DNA from: Agroathelia rolfsii
Lineage: Eukaryota; Basidiomycota; Agaricomycetes; Amylocorticiales; Amylocorticiaceae
Direction of reading: 5' to 3'
Assembly: GCA_018343915.1 (NCBI GenBank)
Contig: JABRWF010000001.1
Coordinates: 2,294,001 to 2,358,000 of the forward strand
DNA: 64,000 nt
This document shows positions 46,809 through 58,223 of this stretch, piece by piece. Positions within the stretch are counted from its first letter, which is position 1; each line of letters starts with the position of its first letter. Both the position numbers and the translations under genes were made by a program. The notes under the pieces are model-generated. The model had not been told where the DNA came from and did no database searches. It saw nothing but the letters and a program-made list of their open reading frames with translations.

Positions 46809-47146
46809 TTAAACAAAGACGAGACGAGCGAGTTCAAATATCACTGTTGTCAAGGGGAGGTTCGGTAGTCAGTATCTCAAGGAACAGCATACATGTAGAT
46901 CCCTACGTACCTCCTCCACACACGACAAATAGAATGACACCGAGTGCCCAGGCAGGGATGGGCGACTGCTTTGCCTGTTTCTCTATGCGAGACATTTTAG
47001 TGGGCTTCTTGCCCGCGCGGGCGTCGTTGGCGAACTTGGCGTTCTTCTGACGCATCTGGAACTCTGAGCCAGGCTGGTTATGGTAGCAAGGATAGCGACG
47101 TTAAGCACTCTGTAGACGCTGCAACAAGAAACACAGGAGGTACCAT
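46809..47146 (-). CDS. RAMP4/SERP1 (YSY6-type) ER translocon-associated protein
   Basis: Small tail-anchored ER protein that binds Sec61 and protects new membrane proteins under stress. Three exons, 47146-47144, 47073-46911 and 46843-46809, give 66 residues, the same length as human SERP1. It reads MRQKNAKFANDARAGKKPT internally, a basic cytosolic part, then the anchor IPAWALGVILFVVCGG joined to VIFELARLVFV. The first coding exon seems to be the ATG alone (ATG|GTACCT), spliced to CCTGGCTCAG so the protein starts MPGSEFQMRQ. If that splice is wrong, the internal ATG at 47055 gives a protein six residues shorter. Confidence 0.82.
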
Positions 47147-47434
47147 GATGGAATATGTATAAAGACAAGATAGTAATGAGAGGCGAAGAGTTGGATGGTC
47201 TCTGTTATATACTGAGTATGGGTTGTACGAGTGGGATGTGTGTACGTGGCGAAGAGTCACAAGCTTATTCCGCTTGGGAAGTGTTTCGCTGGCAACTTAT
47301 CACATCGACACGCCACCTTGATCATGACTTCAGCCACTGGCACCAGCATGCATGTGCCCATATTTGGTACCGCACCTTTTTTCAATGATTCTGTAATGTA
47401 TATTAACTTGAACACTTGAACCGGTCCTTCTACA
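47147..47434. promoter_or_regulatory. Divergent promoter of RAMP4 and BMT5-like genes
   Basis: 288 bp between start codons pointing apart. No strong element recognised. Confidence 0.45.
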
Positions 47435-48544
47435 ATGGGCAATAAAAAGCAGGGGAAGAAGCAGTCCCTTCAATCTCTTCTGCACTCTCAGCAGAATCGA
47501 CTGGATAAAAAGCGGCAGGCAACGCAGGCTGCTCTTGTTGCCGAACGCAAAGCTACTACGCCCTCCCAAGCCAAATCCTCAAAAAATAAGAGGAAAGAGC
47601 GAGCCCTTCCTCAACGAATCACAATCCCTTTTCTTCCGACAGATAGGATTCTACTTGTTGGAGAGGGCAATTTCTCATTTGCTCGTGCTTTGACTTGTTA
47701 TCCTCCATCCGATCTGGAGCATCTACCAGCCAAGAATATCACAGCAACTTCTTATGACTCCGAAGACGAATGTCTTGCAAAGTATTCGGATGCGCAGTCG
47801 ATACTTGACGAACTGAGAGCCAAGGGTGTCGAGGTTTTATTTAACGTCGATGCTACCAAATTAGAGAAATGCACCATTCTCAAAGGCCGCAAATGGGATA
47901 GAATCGTTTGGAATTTCCCTCATGCTGGTATTTGATATTTGTTCTTCTTTAGTGGGCAGCTGCGTTAAATAACATATCACTCCAAGGGAAGGGTATAACC
48001 GATCAAGATCGTAATATCCTCTCCAATCAGATCCTTCTCCTTGGTTTCCTTCGTTCTGCATCATCTTTCCTTTGCAGTGGGTCCGCCCCACAAGTAAACC
48101 AGAAACGTAAACGCAAGAAGTCCGATAATGACGAGGACAGCGATGACAATGATGATACCATGAATCATCATATTCTATCTGACGTTGACGAGGCCCTGAG
48201 TGGTCCCAGTAAAACAAGGGGGACTATATTAATCACCCTACGCAATGTCGCACCTTATACACAATGGTGCATTATTTTGTTTCATTCAGACGTACTACAG
48301 CATTAGCTGACTTCATACTAGGGACTTACCCCGACTAGCCAAATCCCCGCCTCCGCCACGTACCCTTGGTGTGCCTCCAAATCCTGGTTATGTGCTCTTG
48401 CGGTCATTTGTGTTTCATAGAGATGTATGGAATAGGTATGAGCATAGGATGACCAAAGGTGAACGGGCGCATGGTCAAGGTAAAACAGGACAGGGTGGTG
48501 AGGATAGAACGTGGGAGTTTTACTTGAAGGATGAAAGTGTATGA
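47435..48544 (+). CDS. BMT5-like 25S rRNA (uridine-N3) methyltransferase
   Basis: SAM-dependent nucleolar enzyme of the DUF2431 family; yeast Bmt5 makes m3U2634 in 25S rRNA. Three exons. The N-terminus is lysine-rich (GNKKQGKKQSLQSLL ... KNKRKERALPQR), as nucleolar proteins often are. Motif I is ILLVGEGNFSFARAL; then ITATSYDSEDECLAKY, VDATKL and WDRIVWNFPHAGKGITDQDR, the most conserved family block. The middle exon has an acidic and basic insert (KRKRKKSDNDEDSDDND), then TILITLRNVAPYTQWDLPRL and GYVLLRSFVFHRDVWNRYEH. Tandem with uL10m, 134 bp apart. Confidence 0.9.
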
Positions 48545-48677
48545 TAGACGTGTAGAGTTATATTTTATGACTGAAGTTGTTGAAACGTCGAAAACTTGAC
48601 TTGCAATTTTGAAGTCCCTTTGCCGGATCACATTTCAAAAAGTCGTGACAAGCAACTTTTGTCGGAGTTCCACCACA

Positions 48678-49550
48678 ATGCTCAGCACTCTACGAACTAC
48701 ACGGTGCAGCAGCAGCCGTCCTACAACTGCACTTGTCTCGCTGCCTAGCGCACCCTCGCGCTCTGTCGTCTCCGTAAAGCCAGCACGCGTATATCCCAAA
48801 AAGCCTGTCCCGCGTGTGTTCAACGAACGCAAGACATACCTCTTCCACCAATACGCTCGTATCCTCGACCAGAGCCATGAATCACCTGTGTTGCTTCTGC
48901 ACTACAATGACTTCAAGGCCACAAGGCTGGTCAAGCTGAGGAGGGATATTGTCACTGCTTCAGACCGTGCTGTAACTTCTTCGCTCAAAGGGCCTCAACC
49001 CGTCGACCCCGACGCCCAAAAGCCCACACTGACCGTTGCACGCACTGCTGTACTGGGTGCTGCCCTGCGGGAGAGCAAAGTGCTCGACATCACCACAGGC
49101 GAACAAATATCGAAACTTGTCTCGGGCGGTCTGGCGCTACTTACGCTCCCATCCCTCAACCCACCACAGCTGAGTGCTGTACTACGCACCATGGAACGAA
49201 CCGTGCCGCCTAAACCGGCGGAGACACCCGAGGAGAAGAAAAAGAGACTGGATCTCAAGAATGCTGACCCAGCAGAGCCAGGCAAGAAGAAGAAGCGGGT
49301 TAAGCCGGACTTGGTACCTGAGCTGAAGCTCGTCGGTGCGCTCGTGGAGGGCAAGTTGTTCATGCCTCCTGAGCTCAAGGATGTATCTCAGCTCCCGACG
49401 CTGGAAACACTCCGCGCACAGATTGTAGGATTGCTTAGCGCACCTGCCATACAGCTCGCGGGTGTGCTTAGTGAGGCTAGTGGTGGCAAGATTGCCAGGA
49501 CATTGGAGGGTTTGAAGAAAAGTCTAGAGGAGAGTGAAGCGTCGGCATAG
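48678..49550 (+). CDS. Mitochondrial large-subunit ribosomal protein uL10m
   Basis: Base of the mitoribosomal stalk (yeast MRPL11). One exon, 290 residues. A presequence rich in Arg, Ser and Thr opens it (MLSTLRTTRCSSSRPTTALV). The uL10 domain then shows ERKTYLFHQYARILDQSHES, VLLLHYNDFKATRLVKLRRD and a central KKKRLDLKNADPAEPGKKKK insert, followed by LVPELKLVGALVEGKLFMPP, LPTLETLRAQIVGLL and a C-terminal helix. Assignment rests on fold order and length rather than a single motif. Confidence 0.85.
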   Translation: MLSTLRTTRCSSSRPTTALVSLPSAPSRSVVSVKPARVYPKKPVPRVFNERKTYLFHQYARILDQSHESPVLLLHYNDFKATRLVKLRRDIVTASDRAVTSSLKGPQPVDPDAQKPTLTVARTAVLGAALRESKVLDITTGEQISKLVSGGLALLTLPSLNPPQLSAVLRTMERTVPPKPAETPEEKKKRLDLKNADPAEPGKKKKRVKPDLVPELKLVGALVEGKLFMPPELKDVSQLPTLETLRAQIVGLLSAPAIQLAGVLSEASGGKIARTLEGLKKSLEESEASA

Positions 49551-49689
49551 TGAGTTTTTTTAACAGCTTTTTTGTTGAATATGGAGGCTTATATTCGCTG
49601 CTTTCCTTAATAGGAGTAGGTTTCGTATACATTCACCATGGGACATAGACATGTTTATCACGATACATAATTCTTTTAATACAAAAATG

Positions 49690-50519
49690 TTACATGGTAA
49701 TGTTTTGCATCACTTTTCCAGGGATGGTCACTTCCCACATGCCCCTCAAGCCTCCTACTGTGTTAAATCTACCGATCACCTCGATAAACCCCTTCTTTTT
49801 CTCAGGTTATAGGGTGTGCAATAAATTGGGGTACTTGAACCACTCGATGCGCTCAATTAAATTGAAATATGGTAATTCAGTTTTGTCCTGCGCCTCATCG
49901 TACTCTCCGTTGATGAGCAGAGTGGTTGCCTCAATCTTGTGCAGGCCAGCTTTAATCGTCCAGTCTTTGATTGACCCGGTGATGCGAAACTCAGATGGGA
50001 CGTTTATCGTATTTTATACAGTAGTCTCTTTTACTTCATCTAAGTTTTTGATAAATTGGGCTGGCAGCGATTGCAGTTGACATCAGAATTGGTCATAGAA
50101 ACTAACTCCGGCATGTTAGGTTTTCATACTCAGTGCCCCACAGCAAGGATTTGAACAATGAAACAAATGCATGGTACTCCTCGCTGTCAGTCGTTCCTGC
50201 CTCTTCATGGCGGGCAAGCCGCACATCTTCTACATCCTGGGACAAACGTTTGCTCATTCGCCACTTTGACCCAGGTGATCCTGCTAACAGGGCTATCTGC
50301 GAGGATAAGTTATCACAACCATTTGGGCTGACCTGTGGTATGGCGAGCGCCGAGGATTCCACCCTATGAGTGTTCCAGGAGGCGTAGTTTCTCTCGATGC
50401 CTAGATGCTTAATCAAGTTCTCTGGTTCATTCAGAAATAATTGCTCCGTCCAGAAAGACATATTCCCATCCTTTTCGGGTAAGTGTATAGAACAGCCATA
50501 GCCGACTTGATCATATAAT
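49690..50519 (-). pseudogene. Broken proline iminopeptidase-like copy
   Basis: A degenerate relative of the intact gene at 52156-53138 on the same strand. Matching pieces in order: YDQVGYGCSIHLPEKDGN, FWTEQLFLNEPENLIKHLGI, RLSQDVEDVRLARHEEAGTT then DSEEY, GSIKDWTIKAGLHKIE, LLINGEYDEAQD and LPYFNLIERIEWFKYPN. The 5' third, including the HGGPG oxyanion segment, is missing. The nucleophile motif is destroyed: where the intact gene reads H-S-W-G-G, this copy has CAC TCA TAG GGT GGA, a stop at 50366-50364, with a frame change around it and two more stops after GQPKWL. It cannot give a working enzyme. Confidence 0.85.
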
Positions 50520-50652
50520 GCCCTAATTTGAAATCTAATCTTTCAACACCATTCAAAGTTCGGACTCTAGCTCAGCATCGATCGCTATCTACATATATGC
50601 CCCTTAGTCTCCCGTTTCAATTTATTGTGCTCTCTTAAATCGGACCCTCTTA

Positions 50653-51799
50653 CTAATAGGCTCCTTCTACGTCTTGCGTATCGATTTCAACAGTGGAGGG
50701 CGCCGATGCAATGTCCAAGGTCTCCAGTTGGGATAGCTCATGCATAGTATTTTTATCCCATGCAAGACCCATAGCAACCCGGAAAATGATCAGTTGCGGT
50801 GATAACAACTGTTATTCTATGAGCTAATGCGTTTGCAATATTTAGAATGGAAAACACTCACTCCAATTATGCGCCAGATGAATACTAAGCAATCAGTCCA
50901 AAGTGTGAATTCTGCATCCATGCGAATCCAGCTTCTGCCCAGAAGTATAATCCCAATAACAGTCCAGGGCGTAGCGGATTCGATAAGCATAGCATATACG
51001 GTGACATATCGTCTCCGGAGTTGAGCGTATGGGATGCTCTGCGTAAATCGAGTCAGCCTAAATATTCTCAGACATATCATGGCAGTAACCATGGGGTTGA
51101 TAAATATCAATAGGCAAGTGGCTACATGTTCGATACCTGCGGGGATGATAATACGGGTGGAGCTGACAATTTGGCAGGCTGAGAAAAATACCCTGCCCCC
51201 AGGAGCAGTCGGTAACCATTATGAGTTGTTTAGGACTATAGATTTACTTAGTACTCACTAGTATAGCTAGCCAAGCATAAGGAAGGAAATACAATAATCC
51301 ACAGACGCAAACCAAATATCATGTAGCATCGATAAATCTAATTGGGCTCTATTATGTTGGTCAACAGGCTCAATTTGAATTGGTGGTTTTCACTCACGAG
51401 TAGGGTATCCCCAAGAAGGAAGGGTACAATCGAAGTAGTGTTCAGAACGGCTAGTGCACATGGCCCTGCCGCTGTCACTACAGCCGTAGTTCGATTCACC
51501 AAAATGAGCTGACCAAGCCATGTTGGGTAAAAAAAGGTCACGATGCCAGTAATAAGTGACAACCCTTCAAATAAAAGGTAGAACGTTTTCGTGAAATGGG
51601 TAGTGCCCAAGTGTGCATTATTCATTATCATCATTCTGGTGTTCGTGAAGACAAGACCTAGATAGACCCCTTGTACGGCCGAAGGATATAAGAATTGTGT
51701 TTGTCAATGCATGAAGCTCAGGCGATTACCATACAAAATGGATCCTAGGATGGCTCCAATGTATACAGAGCCATCAGCCACGAGATACGTAGAACTCAT
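50653..51799 (-). CDS. Multi-span membrane protein of an Agaricomycete family
   Basis: Function unknown. About six exons on the minus strand. The likely start reads MSSTYLVADGSVYIGAILGS then ILYG. Later exons give FTKTFYLLFEGLSLITGIVT, ALAVLNTTSIVPFLLGDTLL, RCYMIFGLRLWIIVFPSL, IEHVATCLLIFINPMVTAMI then CLRIFRLT, and YAMLIESATPWTVIGIILL, each a hydrophobic helix: about six or seven in all. The RCYMIFG and MLIESA segments resemble a large, uncharacterised seven-helix family seen in mushrooms. The C-terminal tail is cytosol-like (HELSQLETLDIASAPST then VEIDTQDVEGAY). It sits between the intact and broken iminopeptidase copies. Internal exon edges are approximate. Confidence 0.65.
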
Positions 51800-51891
51800 A
51801 CCAGCAACACCAGCGCAAGGAAGCTTCAGTATTGTTTGAAGGATTGAGAAGAAAGGTGTTCGATGTAGGTAAATTTTATGTGTTGACAATC

Positions 51892-51915
51892 AGCCCCCCC
51901 CCCCTTTTTTTTTTC
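51892..51915. repeat. Homopolymer C-run next to T-run
   Basis: A run of twelve or so C followed by about eleven T just upstream of the membrane-protein gene. Simple sequence; also a likely spot for length errors. Confidence 0.7.
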
Positions 51916-52155
51916 TCCTGTGAAGCGTAACATTCAAGGTAGCCATAAAATCGAGTATAGTTTGGTCCGATCAAATGATGTATCAGGGGACGCTGGTACT
52001 CACAAGTACTAAATTAGATTGGCACAGAATCAATTCAAAGTGCGCATGACTATTCCTAAAGCGGATTGTTTATGTGTTGCGTGGCGATGTTTACGGTAAG
52101 TTTCTTATTGTCTTTCAAGGATGCCTAATCGTTACATAGAGACATTTCAATATAA

Positions 52156-53138
52156 TCATTGTGTTAAGAATGAACCGACGGTCTCGATAAACCTCTCTGT
52201 CTCTTCAAACTGCGGATTATGTGACGAATTGGCAAATTTGACCCATTTAACACGCTCGATGAGGTTGAAGTACGGTAGCACGGCTTCGTCCTGTGCTCCG
52301 TCATACTCACCATTAATCAGCAGCGTGGGCACTTTGATCTTGTGTAAGTCAGCCTCGATTGACCAGTCTTTAATCGATCCAGTGACGAAGAATGACTCCA
52401 GTCCAAACATTGTGATGTACACTGTTGGGTCCTTCTTTAGTCCTTCCATGCTCTTCAAGAACACCTCCGGTGTGGGGTGAACGCGGCAACGAAACTGGTC
52501 GTAGAAAGCTTGTGTTGCATCCTAAATCAGACAGTACCATTAATGATTTTTTATACAGATATAGTACAGCTAAAGAAAGCACTCACACGATACTCCTCGC
52601 TATCAGTCGTCCCCGCCTCTTCATGGCGCCCAAGTGTGTCTTGTACATCTTGTGTTAGCCGCGTGCGCAATTTATTTGCTGCTTTGACCCAGGCAACCAT
52701 ATTCGCCGGACTGTTAGAGATGATGAGGCGACGCAGACCCTTGGGCTGGCGTGTGGCATGACGAGCACCAAACATGCCCCCCCACGAATGTCCTAGCACA
52801 TCGTATGCGCTATCAATCCCCAGATACTTTGTCAGATTCTCCAACTCATCGAGCAGAAGCTGTTCGGTCCAAAATGATGTATCTCCCATCTTTTCAGGTA
52901 GATGCGTCGAGCGACCACAGCCGAGCTGATCGTAGAACACGACGGGGATGTTAAATTTGCTTGCTAGCTGGGCACAGTCAATGAGGTAATCATGTGGAAA
53001 ACCAGGGCCGCCATGAAGGATGACCAGTGGGGTACGTGTAGTAGACTTGGGATCGCCGTAAACTTTGTACCAAGTTTTGGTAGGCTTGTTGGCTGAGGGG
53101 ACATGGAAGTCTGCTTCTCCTTCGTAGTAAGTAGACAT
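52156..53138 (-). CDS. Proline iminopeptidase-like alpha/beta hydrolase
   Basis: Serine peptidase of family S33 type, expected to release N-terminal proline or small residues from peptides. Two exons give about 305 residues, the usual length. It starts STYYEGEADFHVPSANKPTK; the oxyanion segment is LVILHGGPGFPHDYL, then VVFYDQLGCGRSTHLPEK, the nucleophile elbow VLGHSWGGMFG, the acid region LLINGEYDGAQDEAVLPYF and the catalytic histidine in FANSSHNPQFEETERF. The intron follows TTDSEEYR. The start at 53138 is preferred over upstream non-ATG frame. A broken paralogue lies 1.6 kb downstream. Some fungal relatives act on lactams or amides instead. Confidence 0.88.
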
Positions 53139-53685
53139 GATGGATTGAACGATACGGATAAAGAACATTCGTTCTCGCCCTCCTTATATAGCTGCATCAT
53201 GATTGCAAAGGAAAGGCCGAAGGATTTGGAAGTGAATTTGTCATGATCAGGTCGATCGAACACGGCAACATCAAATGGGAGCGCGGCGGTTTGTCATGGT
53301 ACGCCAATTAAATTCGTAGAAAAAATGAGTCATGCGAGAGCAAGGGGAGCCTTAAGACAATGGTAACCTCATTTGTGGTTGAAGCATGTGCCTATGCAAG
53401 CGTAATCTAGCGATACCGTGTTGCATGCTCCTGTGAAGAAGTGAACATAACTTGTGGTCAAAATAAGCAATCAGATTATAAACTGAAGTGATGGTAATAA
53501 AATGAAATGGTAATCACAGTTGGAATAAGACAGAGACCAGAGCCGGAAGCAAATCCGCTCGTGTCCCTCGACTTCGACAACCAATTTCTGTTTGCACACG
53601 CCTCATTGGTCGGCCAACATGTTAGTTGTAAATATCACGAAGAAAATGCTATTATTTTCTGACATCGTGTTTTCTTGCATGAAGG
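53139..53685. other. Divergent intergenic region
   Basis: Promoter of the iminopeptidase (minus) and 5' part of FIP1 (plus). The first coding exon of FIP1 should lie here but could not be fixed. Confidence 0.4.
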
Positions 53686-55986
53686 GATGATGATGATGAG
53701 TTCTTGTACGGCCCCTCCAAGACGGAGCCAGAACCCAGCACAGTGATACCCTCTGGTGAGGCCCCACATCCCACGTTTGCCTGCTGTTCTTTCCGTTTGG
53801 ATGCATGCTCAGGGCGGTCAATGGGCGCAAAAACATCTCTTTTCACACACAAAACACACTTGTATATTATCCTTGAAATGCAATATGATGTTGCTTACAC
53901 TCTCTCGTTTTACTCGTGTGGTCAGAACCTCAACCGTGAGTCTGCTGCTGTGGTTCACGTCGCCTCAGAATCGCTGGCTAAGATATGTGTTTGGTAGCAT
54001 TGCACTTGAGAAAACGCCCGCGTCTTCAAATGGCATCATAGCTCATCTGGAAGCAGAGGCTGCAGCTTCTTTGAAGGAACAGTCGGAAGACGGTGAGCCC
54101 GTAGACGACGCCCAGGGAGAGGAAGAAGAAGAAGAAGAAGAAGAAGAGGAAGCGGAAGGGGACGAGGAGGATGAGGACAGCGAGGATGATGTACGAGCGT
54201 CTTTGCTGATTTTTTGTTACAGAAGCATAACTCATAATATGTTTAGGATCTGGAAATTATCATGGATATGCCTTCCCGATCTCTGGACCTTCGGTATGCA
54301 TGGCTTCATCTCGAATTCTTTGTTTTAGCACAGCAGGTTCACAAAAAATAGGGCAAATAATGCTCGATCCAAGCCAGATACTGCGCCTAAAGCCCCTAGA
54401 GGTGAGGTCATTCATGTACCTTTCTACAAATCACCAATAGAGGATCGAATTTACAGCACCACAACCATCACAACCATCCCTTACAACCGAATACACGCTT
54501 CGAGACAGAACAAGCATCGCCGAGACTCCTCAAGCAGCACCCTCCACTTCACATGTACAAGCACAAGTACCTATCACCCAACCCTCTGCACCGGTAGAAA
54601 CCAGAGCACCAGGCCCCGATCCATCCACTCTCCCGCCTGTCACTGCGCCCGCATCACACCCGACCGTCGACCCGTCAATACCGGGCGTCGTGGACGGCCG
54701 TTCGATTCTCGAAGTTGACCTGTCATCGCTTGCAGATAAACCATGGCGGAGACCAGGCGCCGACATAAGTGATTGGTTCAATTACGGCTTTGATGAGATC
54801 AGCTGGGAGGCGTATTGTTATCGTCGGAGGGATGTGGGCGACTTGGCACATGTTCTCAAGGCCAACGTTGTTGTTCGTGCCTTTTCATATCCTATTACAC
54901 CTTTTCTGCCCCAAATAGCTGACTTTTTTTTTTCGGGAAAAAAAACCATGAATAGAATTTTGCTGGCATGCCAGAGGACCAACTAGCCAGTCTACCCCCT
55001 GAGATCCGCACCATGGTCATGACGGGCGCCAACGCACTTATGGCCAGTGGCGGACCCGCACCTGCAGCTGCAATGATCGGCGCTGTGCCAATGAACCCGC
55101 ATCACGCGATGATGGACATGTCAACCATGGGTGGGATGAACATGGGCCAAATGGATATGGGCATGAACCCCGCCGCCGCTGGTATGGGTATACCCATGCA
55201 GCCCGGCGGCGGACCGCCTATGATGCCAGATGGCTCGGGTGTAGGTGTCGGTGTTGGTTCGTCCACGCCCGACCCGACGGCAGCGCAGATGGGCTTAGGT
55301 GATGGGTTTGGTGGCACACCGAATCATCAAGGTATGATGGGTTTGGGTATCGCGGGCGAGTTTGGGATGCAGGTGTGTTGGCCTTTTGGGTTGAGAAGGA
55401 AATTCTGATGTCTTATTCTATTCTTTTACTACTAGGAACCAAATGCAATGAACCAAAGCCCAATGAATCAAAATGCTCTTGGTGCGCAAGGCATGTATCC
55501 CAGCATGGAACAGCCAACAACGCCCGTGCCAGGCTCAGGACGTGGTCTTGGATTCAACCGCGGACGGGGCGAGCGCGGTATGCGTGGCTTCGCTGGTCGG
55601 GGCAGAGGTCGACCCAGCACAGACCGTATGCTTTATTTTCTCTTGACATATCAGTTACCCATAAACTGAAATGCATCGCATATCCCTAAAGGACCTCCTA
55701 TACCTGTCAGGCCGGCATCACCCCTCCCGCCCAATGTACCCACCGGCCCGCGGAACCATAACAAATACAAGGATAGGGATAATAACGGACCTGCTGTCGA
55801 TGGACTGGACTACGGTGGTGGTGGCGGTGGCAAGGAGAGCGGAAGAACATCTGCTGACACTGAAGAACGCACAAGGTGATTATACTCTCTATAAACTATG
55901 TTGAATCTAAATTGACGGCTTTGGATCTTAGGAAACGCCGTAATTCTCCTAGTCTGGATGATACCAGGGGCTCGAAACGTCGTTGA
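53686..55986 (+). CDS. FIP1: Pre-mRNA polyadenylation factor FIP1
   Basis: Subunit of the cleavage and polyadenylation factor that tethers poly(A) polymerase. The start is not resolved: the frame DDDDEFLYGPSKTEPEPST is typical of the N-terminus, but no ATG precedes it in frame, so a short upstream exon is expected. An acidic tract of glutamates follows (54100-54190). The signature exon reads DKPWRRPGADISDWFNYGFD then EISWEAYCYRRRD. After it come a Met/Gly/Pro-rich region (MSTMGGMNMGQMDMGMNPAA), an RGG-like stretch (GRGLGFNRGRGERGMRGFAG) and the basic end RKRRNSPSLDD then GSKRR. About nine exons, including a possible 10-base one near 53928-53937. Confidence 0.85.
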
Positions 55987-56348
55987 GAGAGAGTGTGTGG
56001 GCAGGGATGACTTTTTTTTTTTTTTCAACCCTCGCATCTTCTTGATGGCACGACCGAGTGTTTCGAAACATTTTCTATCGCCTATTCATTCTTTTACTTC
56101 TTGCAGGCAGTAATAGTCACTGTGTGTATCTTGTCTACTAATCAGAGTAATGTATACGCTTTGAAATCACATGCATAACATCGAGGTATCCCGAGAACAT
56201 CTATATCACATACCCATGGTAAGTAAAAAGGGTAATTACGATACAAGGATATATATAAAAAAGAGGATAGTATAAATTACACGCTGGAGAAAACAAACAA
56301 GGGAGAGAAATGCAAAATGATAGGAGAATTGGTTGTGTTAAAAGTAAG
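55987..56348. other. Convergent 3' intergenic region
   Basis: AT-rich, with a run of T at about 56011-56025. No gene. Confidence 0.5.
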
Positions 56349-57847
56349 CTATCTGCCACCTGATCGCCCACCGCCTGTCTTTCTCCTCCCACCACGCCCA
56401 CCAGGTCGCTGTGATTTTGCACGTTTTGCCGCACAAGCGTCGCAATACCACTTTACGTCCTGCGCCGGCGGCTCTAACAGTTTCGTACAAGCCAAATGGA
56501 ACTGAAAAGGGAGAAGAAAAAACATCGTAATCACGTTAGTTGTTGTGCATTCAAAGTTGGGTAGGTATAATAAACGACATACCCATTCAAACTCGCAATT
56601 GTCATCATCGCACGCAATCATCTCTCCATAGCTCACAGAATTGCATATACAATAAGTCCTCGTGTCCTCGCCGTCGACTTCCACATCCCCGGCGTCCGTG
56701 GCAGGATCGGACGCCTGTGCCGATACAATAGGGTTGACATTCTCGTTGTTTTGTTTTTGATTCTGCTGGTGTAGATTTTGTTGTTGTTGCTGCTGCTGCT
56801 GCTGTTGTTGTTGCTGCTGCTGTGTTTGCTGTGACTGAGTCGATACTTGGCGGGATATGGGTGCGCTCGGCGGGATAGTATGGTTCTGAGCGTTGCGCCA
56901 GTCACCAGAGATAGTATTGGAGTCATTGACGGGTACTAATGAAGGATGTGATGAAGCTGGGAGTGATGCATGACTGTGGTTGTTGTGATCGCGGGCATGG
57001 AATGTATCTTGGCTCTCGTTCACGGTATTTCTCGAGCGTTTCGTAGGTTGCAGCGGCATATGAGACGGAACAGAGATGACGGACTCGGTTGGTGATACAG
57101 CACGGTCAGTCCTAGGTTTACGTATCCATGTTGAGTATAGAATGAAAAGTGAGCGAGCATGAATATAGACACGTACTTTGCCCTCGAACGTCGTGAAGTC
57201 ACCGAGGATCTCTCCTTGCGAGGGGAGCGCGCAAGGGTGACTTCTAGGTTGTCATCCTGCTGCGGTCTCTTCCTCTTCACCACGGGGCTCTGTTCAACAG
57301 TAGCCATAATAGGAGCGGCAATGAGCGACGCCTGTCCTCTCCTGCGTGATGGTCTGTCCGAGGTGGTAGGCGGCATAAACGACTTGAGGGATATGTGCGG
57401 GTATGTCGTCTTCCTCGCCACCACAGACTTGTCGAACCCGGGCAGTTGGTCCAGGAGCTGATCAAGATGGCTGAACATGCCCTTGAGGCTGTCCGCTGCC
57501 TGGCAGGCAACACGTATTTTATCGTCTCCGCCGAGGTTGAGGCGAGTGGCTTCGTCTGTGATCTCGTTGAGGAGCCAGAATCGCTCCTCCTTAGGCGCAG
57601 TGCCCTCCTCGATCATGTGGGTGAGACGTTCAATCTTGCTTGTTATGGTGACCATGGAGGAGGATAGGACGGCATCGAGTTCTCGCAGGTCTGCAAAGTT
57701 GCGCGAGAGCTCCAGGGGCAGAGAGTCGAGTGTGTGGGCATACTCCTGAAGCAGGGCGAGGGAATATTGTGTGGTCATTGTGGGATGGAGGGAAGGATGT
57801 AGTCGTATCGGAGTCTGAACCAGGCTTAGTCCTTGCGATTCCATCAT
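56349..57847 (-). CDS. ING-family PHD-finger protein
   Basis: Reads H3K4me3 for a histone acetyltransferase or deacetylase complex (Yng1/Yng2/Pho23 relatives). Three exons. The N-terminal ING helical domain is YSLALLQEYAHTLDSLPLEL, SRNFADLRELDAVLSS and ERLTHMIEEG. The middle is basic and disordered with SRRSRAK, then a polyglutamine tract (about 15 Q, 56770-56822). The C-terminal PHD reads YCICNSVSYGEMIACDDDNC, EFEW, then after an intron FHLACTKLLEPPAQDVKWYC and DACAAKR: a C4HC3 zinc set with the aromatic cage. The end is RG-rich (PGGRGGRRKTGGG). The first ATG is at 57847; the ATG at 57778 (MTTQYSLALL) is a good alternative because the conserved domain starts there. Confidence 0.92.
56770..56822 (-). 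repeat. CAG/CAA repeat encoding polyglutamine
   Basis: Mixed CAA and CAG codons in the ING-family gene, giving about 15 glutamines in a row. Length may vary between strains. Confidence 0.85.
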
Positions 57848-58223
57848 CTCTACATTGCGTTTCTTATACTCTCCTTTTCATGAACCACTGCATGATTTCA
57901 CTATCACACGCTCTACTCTGGTTTTCAAAGTCTTTCGAATACAAGGCTAAAAAAAAATATAGTAGATACATGGTTGACTGGCGTAAAAATACAGCTATTT
58001 CGTGATGGGTATATCAAAAAAAAAAAAAGGTTGTTGGCGGTAATAATCATCGCCTAAATGAGAGACACAGTCCCCAGTATCCATCTGCAACAACCCGTCT
58101 ATCCTCTCTGCTGCTACAACCGAGGCTACTGCGAGGGAGCCAGTCCACGACGTTGAGCCCCTGTCTTCACATCCCGACTATATGCGTCCTGAGATGCGGC
58201 TCCATTGCGCCGGCTTGCTTGAA
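57848..58223. other. Intergenic region
   Basis: Promoter of the ING gene and 3' side of a small minus-strand gene. A-run at 58017-58028. Nothing else seen. Confidence 0.45.

Noticed and set aside
53692..53740. ATGATGATGATG as the FIP1 start.
   Set aside because: That frame stops soon after; the conserved DEFLYG frame is another phase and needs an upstream exon.
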